A model generated the notes under the pieces. That model was not told the DNA's origin, did no database searches, and worked only from the letters and a program-made list of their open reading frames with translations. A program made the translations under genes and the position numbers. A DNA stretch of 9,144 bases from JAVBNC01 sp031551765 (GTDB lineage: Bacteria; Desulfobacterota; Desulfovibrionia; Desulfovibrionales; Desulfovibrionaceae): positions 1-9,144 of the forward strand of contig JAVBNC010000174.1 in assembly GCA_031551765.1 (NCBI GenBank), in the 5' to 3' direction. Below are positions 1-6,795 of this stretch, piece after piece (within the stretch, counting starts at the first letter, position 1; each line of letters starts with the position of its first letter).

Positions 1-47
1 CCCCGGCCTACGCCGTGGAACTGTACCCGCCGGAAGTGTTCGGCTGA
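1..47 (+). pseudogene. 3' end of a convergent alpha-2-macroglobulin-like gene (partial, early stop)
   Basis: Reading + strand frame 3 from base 3 gives PAYAVELYPPEVFG followed by TGA at 45-47. The complete minus-strand macroglobulin gene ends PAYAEEMYTPEVFG and then continues for 11 more residues (RTGDERVEVQE). In this left copy the Arg codon AGA is TGA. The 10 codons after it and the original TAA (78-80) are still intact, so the ancestral end is recognisable. What is seen is 14 residues of a paralogous or duplicated C-terminus entering from the left edge, differing at V/E, L/M and P/T before the early stop. It could be the tail of a full second macroglobulin gene arranged tail to tail, a small inverted duplication of only the 3' end, or an assembly fold-back at a contig tip. 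The window does not show how far the homology continues leftwards. Confidence 0.4.
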
Positions 48-80
48 ACCGGGGATGAGCGGGTGGAGGTGCAAGAGTAA

Positions 81-172
81 TTGGTAAGGGAGTTGGGGGC
101 CCGGGGTAAGGGGTAAACCTTTCTACAAAGAAAGGTTTCCCCCTTCCCCCGGGCCCCAAACTCCCTTCCAAA
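81..172. terminator. Bidirectional G/C-rich terminator hairpin between convergent 3' ends
   Basis: This is the core of the inverted repeat. The innermost stem is a perfect 10 bp (115-124 with 129-138) around the loop ACAA, and it extends outward through G-run/C-run stems (88-113 with 140-165) with five isolated mismatches. It begins directly after the macroglobulin TAA (175-173) on the minus strand and after the ghost TAA (80-78) on the plus strand. There is no long U-tract; the strength would come from the stem. A related element lies at 8970-9045, which suggests a dispersed terminator family. Confidence 0.75.
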
Positions 173-3100
173 TTACTCTTGCACCTCCACCCGCTCATCC
201 CCGGTTCTGCCGAACACTTCCGGCGTGTACATTTCCTCGGCGTAGGCCGGGGAACGCGCGAACAGACCCGGCGCGGCGGCGCGCAGCGTGTACGTGCAGG
301 TATAGGTGCCGGGGTCCATGCGGCCCGCGTAGAGCAACAGGCCGGTATCGCGCAGTTCGCGGCGCTGCCAGGGGGCGGGATGGCGCTGGCCCGGGTCTTT
401 GGCCTGCAAATCGGCGCGGGTGGCGTGCAACGGTTCCAGCCCGGCCGGGAAGGGGTCGAAAACCATCACGTGGCGGCGGGTGGCGGGCACGGTCAGGGTC
501 AGGGTCACGTCCACTGTATCGCCCATGCGGTAGGGGCCGGGCTTGCTCCAGGCGCGGGTGAGGGTGAATCCCGCGTTTTCCGGCCGGACGGGCAGGGACG
601 GAGAAGCGTACACCAAGCGCGCCGTCCAGTAGGGGTTGCCCGCCAACGCGTTGAGTTCCAGGCCGGAAGGCTTGCCCGCCGGAAGGGCGCTTGCGGGCAG
701 CACCCAGCGCTGCGGGGCGTCGATGAGCCGGGTGAAGTTCTTGGTCACGCTCTCCTGGCCGTTCCATACAGCCTTGAGGCTGACCAGCCTGTTGCCGCCC
801 AGCTGTTCCAGATAGGCGGAAAGGCCCGCCAGGCCGAACATGGCTTCTTGCGTGGACAGGACTTTTTTCTCGCCCAGACCCTGGCTGAGCCAGAAAGCCA
901 GGGCTTCCAGGCGGGGGTAATCCGGCCTGGCGGCCGTGAGCGCCCACAGGGCCAGACCGTTGTCGCGCAGGGTGGAACCCATGCTCTGCCACCAGCGGGC
1001 CGGGCTGCGGGCAGCGAAATGCAGCTGCGTAGCCGTGACGGCGGCGTTTTTTTCCAGGGTGGCGATAAGCTCGGAAAGGATTTTTTCCCTGTCCGCAAGG
1101 TTCGGCAGACTATGGGCGGCCAGAAGCAGGGCGGCAAGACCCAGCGGGTCCGCCCCGTTGCTCTGGGCCGTGACGCGTTCGCGCACCAGGGGGAAGAGGC
1201 GCAGGGCATCCTGGGCGGACGCGCTGTCCCGGCTCAGTACCCACAGGGCCACGGCCTGCACGTCCGGCTCATGGGCGGGCTGCTTGTCCAGGGCGGCGGC
1301 AAGATATTTGAGCGCGCGCCTTTCCACTTCAGGAGGCAGGGCCGCGCCCAGTTCCTTGGTCTGGCTGTTCACCAGCAGCACGTAGGCCGTGAGGTAGAGA
1401 TCGGATTCGCGCAGTTCCTGCCACAGGGCAAAGCCGCCGTCGGGTTTCTGGAAACGCGGCACGGAGGCTATGACTTCCAGGACGCGCTCCTTGTCGTCCG
1501 GGCCGGGTTGCAGGCCCAAAAGCTCCCCCTTGTTCAGGCGCAGGGCCCGCACCCAGACGCGGCTCAGGCGCTGCTCCAGGCAGTGCCAGGGGTAGTCCAG
1601 CACGCTTTGCGCGGCCAGGGGCAGCCCGGCCGCCGGAGAGGGGGCGAAGATGACGGTGAGCTTGCTGCGCCCGTCCAGGGGCGCGGGAGGTTGCACGGGC
1701 AGGCTGAAAGCCGCGCCCTCTTTGAGCAGCCCGGCGGCGGCCACCGTGGTCAGGGGCGCGGCGGGAATGACGGGCAGGGTAAAGCGCGCGGCATCCTCTT
1801 CCCGCTGGCCCGCCGCGATCATCACGGCCCGCACGCGCAGTTCGGCCGTTCCCGGCGCGGGCGCGCTCACGCGGAAGCTTGCCGTGGCGCTGCTTCCGGC
1901 CTTAAGGCGGATACGCTGCGGCTGCTTATTTTCCAGACTCAGGCCGGAGGCTTCCGCCGTCAGGGTGACCTCACCGTCGGTTGTGCCCAGGTTCTGCGCC
2001 AGCACACGGGCGCGCAGCGTATCGCCTTCGGTGGCGAAGCGCGGCAGGGCGGAGAGTAGTTGTAAGGGTTTGAAAACCTTGACCGACGTGGCCGCCGTGG
2101 CGAAACGTCCGCCTTTGTCCGCCGCCACGGCCACGATGCGGTGGGAAGTGAGGGTATCCGGAAGCGTGAAGCTAACGGTAAGTGTACCGTCGTCGTTGGT
2201 TTCCCTTTGAGCCAGCCAGAAAACGTCCGGAGCGAAGTTTTCGCGCGGGCTTTCTTCCCGGCCGCCGCCTGGGGCCATGAAGCTGTCGGCTTGAGACGGG
2301 GAGGCCGCCTCCATGAGCTTAGCCGCCGCCGGTTGGAGCATGCGGCGCAGGTTGATGAGGTTCAGGTCCGCCAGGTACCGGCGGCTGTCCTGGGTGCGCA
2401 CGCCAAGGGAATAGAGCGGGCTGAAGGAAGCGGAGGGGTCGTAGGCGGTCTTGTCCCCGGCGGCGCGCAGGTACCGTTCGTCCACGGCCAGCAGGGTGAC
2501 CTGGGTCCTGGCGGGTTTGCCGTCGCTGTCCCGCACCGTCACCGTGGCTTTGACCGTGCCGCCGGGCCGGTATGTGGCGGCGTCCGTGCTCACCTGGGCG
2601 CGGAGGCTCGTGTCCTTTTCCCGCACGTTCAGGCGGGCCGTGGCCAACAGGGCTTTGGGCGCTCCGTTGTCCGCGCCGGGCCGTTCCAGGTCCGGCGGCG
2701 GGGCGCTTCTGCCCGTGACCGCGACCACGGAGAGGTACACGTAGGGCGCGTCCTTGGCGGCCAGGGGCAGCTCCAGCACGGGCGCGGAGCCGGAAAGCCC
2801 GGCCACACGGGTTTCGCGCACGCCTTCACGCTCCAGGCTGATGAGCGCCCAATAGCGCTCCCCGTCCCGCGCGGCGGGGTTTTTGACCACCACGCGGGCG
2901 GTGGCGCCCGGCGCGTAGAGTTCTTCATCGGGCAAAAGTTCCAGGCGCGCGCCCCGGCCCCCGCCGCCCCAGTCCAGGTCCGGGCCGGGCACGTAGAGGT
3001 GGGCCGTGCTCAGGTTTTCCCGGCCTTCGGCGTCTTTGATCAGCGCGCTGATGCGGAACAGGCCGCTTTTTTGCGGGGTAAACGCGACGCGCTCGCCTTC

Positions 3101-5848
3101 GGCTTTGGTCAGGGGGTGCGCGGTTTCCCAGTCCGGGGCCTCGTAGCCGGAACCGTCCTTTTTGCGGCGCTCGGCCCGCAGGGTGACTCTGACGCCCGTA
3201 AGCGGCGTGTCGTCAAAGGCGGCGGCCTTGATGTCCAGGCTCACGGCTTTGTTCAGGGTGGCCAGGAAGGGGGCTTTCAGGCCCACATACGCGCGGGAGG
3301 GGTGGAGCATAAAGCTTGCCGCGCCTTGGCTGGTCAGGCCGCTCTGGTCCGTGACCGTGGCTTCCAGGCTCACGTTCCGGGGCTGCCCCGGCTTGACGGC
3401 CACGGGCGGCAGGGTGAAGGCGGCCTTGCCGCTCGCGTCCAGCGCGGCGTTCAGACGGGCCAGCTCTTTGGGCGGCTCGTAGCGCCAGGGCAGGCCGGGG
3501 TGGTGGCCGTACAGGCGGCCGTAGCCCTGGCCGCCGTCGCCCACGGCGTAGCCGGAAAGGCGCGGCGGGGCAAAGGCCGTTTCCCGGCCGGTGACCTGCA
3601 GCGCGGCCTGGGCTCCGGCCAGGGAAGCGCCGGAAAAATAGGCGGCGGACACGAAAGCGGTCAGGGGTGACGCCCCGCCCACGGGCAGGGCCTGGGAAGA
3701 CGGGGACGCCACATCCACCTTGAAATCCGGGGGCCGGAACGAAGCCACGCTAAAGCCCTGCACGCGCACTTCGCGGCCGGAACCCGCGCGTTTCATGGTC
3801 ACGCTGTACGGCCCCAGTTCCGCCTCCTGCGGCAGGGCGAAGGAAGCGGCCAGAGAACCATAGGCGTTGACCGGCCCTTTGCCCCGGTGCACTTCCTGGT
3901 CCCTGGCCGTTTTGACGCGGTAGGAGACGAGTTCCCCGTCGGGAATGGGCCGCCAGGCGCCCGCGTCCCGCCCGCCGTCCTCACGCTTGTCCGTGAACAC
4001 GCGGGTGTGGAGCGTGAAGCGCACGGTCTGCCCTGGCTGGTAGAGTGGCAGTTGGGCCAGGACGTGCGCGCTCCAGGGCTTGTCCGCGTCCGGCAGGGCG
4101 TTGTGGTCAGAAAGGTCGGAAGACCCGGCGTCCAGTGCCTGGACGTAGGCATCCTTCCCCTTGGCGGCCTTAAGGTACAGGGTTTCCTTGACCGGGAGCT
4201 TGTCCCGGCCGGGCAGGGAAGCCAGGCCCGCGTCGTCCGTGGTGCCTTGCCAGAGTTTGCCGGTCTTTTCGCCGTACAGGCTGAGCTCCGCCCCGGCCAC
4301 GGCCCGGCCGTCCGACAGGCCGGTGACCCAGGCCAGGCCGCTTTCCCGGCCCATTTTTACCGTCAGGCCAAGGTCGGTGATCTGGAAGGCGCGGGTATAC
4401 GTTTCCGTGCCCGGCTCACGCTTCCAGCCCTGGCGCGGGGCCGTGACGCGCAGGGCGAACAGGCCGCCCCCCGCGTGGCCAGCAAGGTCCTGAAGTTTCA
4501 GCTCATGGCGGATGTTGGTGTTGGGCTGTTTGGAAAAATCCAGGTGCAGCGTTTTCTCCGTCTCGCCGGGGATATTTTGGCTTGTGGCTTCCATGGAGCC
4601 GCTTCTGGAACCTGCCCCGGAACTGGCCCCGGAACTGGCAAAGGCCCGCGCGGGGTTGTCGCCCCAGGGCAGAAAACGCAGGCGGATGCCCACGGGGCTG
4701 CAATTGCGCAGGGTCAGGGGCAGCAGGCCGCCCGTCGCGGCTTCCAGCACCCGGCCGTGGGGCAGGGAGAACAGGGGGCGGTAGTCGCCGGTGGTGAAGG
4801 TATGGCGGCTTTCCCTGGCCAGGGAGCTGCCGTAGGCGTCTTGCAGGCCGGGCCGCAGGGTGACGGTGTAGGTGGTGCGCGGCGCCCAGGAAAAAGCCAG
4901 GCTGTGGCTGGTGGAAGGGCCGCTGTAGCCCGCGTCGTTCTCTTCGCTCTTGCTGTCCGCTTCCCGCCTGGCCTGCTCCAGCTCAGGCACGGCCGGGCTG
5001 ACGCTGAGATGGTCCAGCAGGTCCCGGTAGCGCACGGGGTTGCTGAACTGGAGGTACAAAGGCTCTTCCGGCGCGGCCTTGCCGCCCTTGTCCTTTTCCG
5101 GGTAGCTGCGCCATTCTTTGACCTGCAGCGGCCGGTAGCCCCGCAGCGCAAAGGAAAACGCCCCGGCGGGCACGGAACCCGTGACCGGCTTGATGCCCGC
5201 TTCCAGGGCCAGGACCGGGTCCTTGCCCGGCGGCAGGTCCGCAAGGACTTTGACAAGGTAGCGCCAGGATTGAGGCCGTTGGCCAGGCCGGACATGCGGC
5301 TTTTCTTCTTCCACGGCCAGGGGCAGGCTTTTGCCGTCCAGCATCAGGCGGGTTTTGGCCGTAAGGTCGTCCAGGCGCAGGGCGTGGTTGCTGGTCAGGT
5401 ACAGCTCGCCGCCTTTCGGCGGCAGCACGCCGCCGCGCACGCTGTGCTTGATCTCGATGGGCGGCGTGTTGACGGTCCAGTGTTTATCCGCTGCCAGCGC
5501 GTTGCCGGAAAGGGCCTTGGTCCCGGCGGGCACCAGAACGTCGAAGCGGTAAGGGCCTTGCACCGGCGCGTCGAACAGGTAGCTGAGGGTGGCCGGGTCC
5601 TGCCAGCGGAAGTTCCCGGCGGGCAGGGTGCCGCCCGGCACGCTGAGCTTGAGGGGAGAGGCGTCCTCGCCTTCTTCCATGACGCCCAAGGGCCGCATGT
5701 TCTCGCTGAAGCGCACGGTGATCTGGGTGAGGTCCCGCACTTCACCCTGGGGCAGGGTGCCGACGACCTCCAGCGCGGCCGCAACGGCCGGGGAGGAAAA
5801 AGAGAAGAGGCACAAAAGCAGGGCAAACAAGAAACGCGGCGCGCGCAT
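173..5848 (-). CDS. Secreted bacterial alpha-2-macroglobulin, thioester type (YfhM-like)
   Basis: An 1891-residue protein of the bacterial alpha-2-macroglobulin family, which traps proteases by bait cleavage and covalent thioester capture in the periplasm. Residues 1 to about 24 form a Sec signal peptide (MRAPRFLF, then a hydrophobic core and PAVAA). There is no good lipobox, so it is probably soluble rather than a lipoprotein. An N-terminal MG-like domain (about 26-130) is followed by a chain of beta-sandwich domains; about 492-560 carries the typical bacterial pattern ending in TDDAGLASLP. A flexible, Gly/Ser/Glu-rich bait-like stretch lies near 1170-1200, followed by the family motif LPDTLTSHR near 1229. 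The thioester motif CLEQ (Cys1423, Gln1426) sits at the start of an alpha-helical thioester domain (to about 1700), and a C-terminal MG domain follows from about 1758. It is somewhat longer than E. coli YfhM. The ATG at 5848 is supported by GGAG at 5858-5855, six bases upstream. The gene lies 61 bp after cbiO; pbpC, the frequent partner, is not seen. Confidence 0.95.
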   Translation of the reverse strand: MRAPRFLFALLLCLFSFSSPAVAAALEVVGTLPQGEVRDLTQITVRFSENMRPLGVMEEGEDASPLKLSVPGGTLPAGNFRWQDPATLSYLFDAPVQGPYRFDVLVPAGTKALSGNALAADKHWTVNTPPIEIKHSVRGGVLPPKGGELYLTSNHALRLDDLTAKTRLMLDGKSLPLAVEEEKPHVRPGQRPQSWRYLVKVLADLPPGKDPVLALEAGIKPVTGSVPAGAFSFALRGYRPLQVKEWRSYPEKDKGGKAAPEEPLYLQFSNPVRYRDLLDHLSVSPAVPELEQARREADSKSEENDAGYSGPSTSHSLAFSWAPRTTYTVTLRPGLQDAYGSSLARESRHTFTTGDYRPLFSLPHGRVLEAATGGLLPLTLRNCSPVGIRLRFLPWGDNPARAFASSGASSGAGSRSGSMEATSQNIPGETEKTLHLDFSKQPNTNIRHELKLQDLAGHAGGGLFALRVTAPRQGWKREPGTETYTRAFQITDLGLTVKMGRESGLAWVTGLSDGRAVAGAELSLYGEKTGKLWQGTTDDAGLASLPGRDKLPVKETLYLKAAKGKDAYVQALDAGSSDLSDHNALPDADKPWSAHVLAQLPLYQPGQTVRFTLHTRVFTDKREDGGRDAGAWRPIPDGELVSYRVKTARDQEVHRGKGPVNAYGSLAASFALPQEAELGPYSVTMKRAGSGREVRVQGFSVASFRPPDFKVDVASPSSQALPVGGASPLTAFVSAAYFSGASLAGAQAALQVTGRETAFAPPRLSGYAVGDGGQGYGRLYGHHPGLPWRYEPPKELARLNAALDASGKAAFTLPPVAVKPGQPRNVSLEATVTDQSGLTSQGAASFMLHPSRAYVGLKAPFLATLNKAVSLDIKAAAFDDTPLTGVRVTLRAERRKKDGSGYEAPDWETAHPLTKAEGERVAFTPQKSGLFRISALIKDAEGRENLSTAHLYVPGPDLDWGGGGRGARLELLPDEELYAPGATARVVVKNPAARDGERYWALISLEREGVRETRVAGLSGSAPVLELPLAAKDAPYVYLSVVAVTGRSAPPPDLERPGADNGAPKALLATARLNVREKDTSLRAQVSTDAATYRPGGTVKATVTVRDSDGKPARTQVTLLAVDERYLRAAGDKTAYDPSASFSPLYSLGVRTQDSRRYLADLNLINLRRMLQPAAAKLMEAASPSQADSFMAPGGGREESPRENFAPDVFWLAQRETNDDGTLTVSFTLPDTLTSHRIVAVAADKGGRFATAATSVKVFKPLQLLSALPRFATEGDTLRARVLAQNLGTTDGEVTLTAEASGLSLENKQPQRIRLKAGSSATASFRVSAPAPGTAELRVRAVMIAAGQREEDAARFTLPVIPAAPLTTVAAAGLLKEGAAFSLPVQPPAPLDGRSKLTVIFAPSPAAGLPLAAQSVLDYPWHCLEQRLSRVWVRALRLNKGELLGLQPGPDDKERVLEVIASVPRFQKPDGGFALWQELRESDLYLTAYVLLVNSQTKELGAALPPEVERRALKYLAAALDKQPAHEPDVQAVALWVLSRDSASAQDALRLFPLVRERVTAQSNGADPLGLAALLLAAHSLPNLADREKILSELIATLEKNAAVTATQLHFAARSPARWWQSMGSTLRDNGLALWALTAARPDYPRLEALAFWLSQGLGEKKVLSTQEAMFGLAGLSAYLEQLGGNRLVSLKAVWNGQESVTKNFTRLIDAPQRWVLPASALPAGKPSGLELNALAGNPYWTARLVYASPSLPVRPENAGFTLTRAWSKPGPYRMGDTVDVTLTLTVPATRRHVMVFDPFPAGLEPLHATRADLQAKDPGQRHPAPWQRRELRDTGLLLYAGRMDPGTYTCTYTLRAAAPGLFARSPAYAEEMYTPEVFGRTGDERVEVQE
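4615..4638. repeat. 12-bp perfect tandem duplication inside the macroglobulin gene
   Basis: The unit CCCCGGAACTGG occurs twice in a row. Twelve bases are four codons, so on the minus strand it encodes a duplicated Ala-Ser-Ser-Gly in a Ser/Gly-rich linker (residues about 400-418, continuing GAGSRSGS). The reading frame is kept. This looks like slippage in an unstructured inter-domain linker. Confidence 0.85.
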
Positions 5849-5909
5849 GGAGTACTCCAGGATGAGATCTTAGCCTGGAAGATAGCAGCTTTTTTAACGG
5901 CTTGCCACG

Positions 5910-6632
5910 CTACACGCCGTGGCTGTGGCCGCTGTCCGGCGCGGGATGCACGTGCACATGCTGGTGGGTGGTGGGCGGCAGACAGGAGATGACGCCGTCT
6001 TTCAGGACGCAGAATTCCGTGCAGGCTTCGCTCAGAAAGTCCCAGTCGTGGGAAATGACCACGCAGGGCAGGGCGCGGCGCTTAAGCGCGGCCAGCAGTT
6101 TCGCCCGGCTTTCCGGGTCCAGGTCGTTGGTGGGTTCGTCCAGGAACAAAAGCTCGGGCCGCATGGAGAGGATGGAGGCCAGGGCCGCCATTTTTTTTTC
6201 CCCGCCGGAAAGGCTGTTGCCGCTGGCCCCGGCCAGACGGGAGAGTTCCAGCTCTTCCAGGGTTTCGCGGGCTATGCGCTCGGCTTCCGCCTTGCCGTGA
6301 CCCTGGTTGTAAGGGCCGAAAGCCACGTCTTCCAGCACGGTGGGGCAGAAAAGCTGGTCTTCGGCGTTTTGCAAAAGATAGCCCAGGCGCAGGCGGAAGG
6401 CGGCGAATTCTTTTTCCGTGGCGCACACCCCGCCCTTGAAGCGCACAATCCCGCCTTTCGGCCGGACCAGCCCGGCGGCAATATGCAACAGCGTGCTTTT
6501 GCCGCTGCCGTTGGCTCCGGAAAGGCCCAGGCGGCTGCCCGGTTCCAGGACCAGGCCGGCGCCGCGCAGCACGGCCGCGTCCCGTCCGGGGTAGCTGTAG
6601 TGGATGGCGTCAAGCTGCAGAAGAGGGGGCAT
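5910..6632 (-). CDS. cbiO: ECF nickel/cobalt transporter ATPase, CbiO/NikO type, with His-rich tail
   Basis: A 240-residue cytoplasmic ABC ATPase that powers the CbiM/CbiQ membrane complex. All motifs are present: Walker A GANGSGKST (39-47), Q-loop Gln88 in LLQNAEDQLF (the NxxDQ pattern typical of CbiO/EcfA), signature LSGGE (141-145), Walker B LLFLDEP (161-167), and switch His195 in ISHD. The last 18 residues hold six histidines (223, 225, 227, 229, 236, 238), suggesting a divalent-metal-binding tail. The frame is open upstream to 6848, but that extension overlaps the end of cbiQ and looks non-coding. I chose the ATG at 6632 because it gives the normal family N-terminus (MPPLLQLDAIHYSYPG) and has GGAG five bases upstream. 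A run of nine A in the coding strand follows the LSGGE codons. Cobalt is possible as substrate; nickel is favoured by the neighbouring nikL. Confidence 0.95.
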   Translation of the reverse strand: MPPLLQLDAIHYSYPGRDAAVLRGAGLVLEPGSRLGLSGANGSGKSTLLHIAAGLVRPKGGIVRFKGGVCATEKEFAAFRLRLGYLLQNAEDQLFCPTVLEDVAFGPYNQGHGKAEAERIARETLEELELSRLAGASGNSLSGGEKKMAALASILSMRPELLFLDEPTNDLDPESRAKLLAALKRRALPCVVISHDWDFLSEACTEFCVLKDGVISCLPPTTHQHVHVHPAPDSGHSHGV

Positions 6633-6637
6633 AGGAA

Positions 6638-6641
6638 CTCC
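6638..6641 (-). promoter_or_regulatory. Ribosome binding site fixing the cbiO start
   Basis: GGAG on the minus strand with a five-base spacer (TTCCT) to the ATG at 6632. It decides between this start and the much longer open frame that would begin inside cbiQ. Confidence 0.8.
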
Positions 6642-6728
6642 AGATACTATGTCAGCGCGTTTTATATCTCTTCGCGGCGGCACCCGCAGCGCATGAGCGC
6701 CACGTTTCGCAAACCACCTGAATGGGTT

Positions 6729-6770
6729 CCAAAGGGCGCGCCCCTTGGCGGGTGCAGGGCCGCGCCCTGC
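6729..6770. repeat. Double-hairpin intercistronic element (REP-like) between cbiQ and cbiO
   Basis: Two adjacent dyads occupy the only sizeable gap in the transporter operon (163 bases, 6633-6795). The first, 6729-6748, is CCAAAGGG-CGCG-CCCCTTGG, with one mismatched pair in the arms. The second, 6754-6770, is GCAGGGC-CGC-GCCCTGC, a perfect 7-bp stem with a 3-base loop. They are separated by CGGGT. There is no U-tract after either on the minus strand, so full termination is unlikely. Likely roles are mRNA 3'-end stabilisation for nikL-cbiM-cbiQ or differential expression of cbiO. Paired hairpins with an AAAGGG/CCCTTT arm and a CAGGG/CCCTG arm resemble dispersed palindromic repeats found in many GC-rich bacteria; that family link is from memory. 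Confidence 0.65.
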
Positions 6771-6795
6771 TTCGACTCTTAATTGGCTTCGACAG

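Larger units (their letters stand above)
1..252. repeat. Long near-perfect inverted repeat (palindrome) centred at 126/127
   Basis: Position i pairs with position 253-i without any indel. Arms are 1-124 and 129-252, with a 4-base loop ACAA at 125-128. By direct comparison I count nine mismatches over 124 paired positions: at 16, 21, 27 and 45 in the coding part and at 83, 85, 95, 107 and 114 in the non-coding part. The right arm is the 3' end of the macroglobulin gene plus terminator. The left arm reaches base 1 with pairing intact, so the repeat may extend beyond the window. Confidence 0.95.

Noticed and set aside
1..252. Insertion-sequence terminal inverted repeats
   Set aside because: The arms are adjacent with a 4-base loop, encode the end of a macroglobulin and enclose no transposase.
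179..2059. Long open frame on the plus strand (626 codons) opposite the macroglobulin gene
   Set aside because: Its translation is Gly/Gln/Arg/His-rich without domain motifs and mirrors the GC-biased third positions of the minus-strand gene; it is an antisense shadow.
2141..3670. Plus-strand open frame of 509 codons
   Set aside because: Same antisense shadow pattern opposite a gene with clear family motifs.
3887..5992. Plus-strand open frame of 701 codons
   Set aside because: Low-complexity antisense translation, and it runs across the start of the macroglobulin gene into cbiO.
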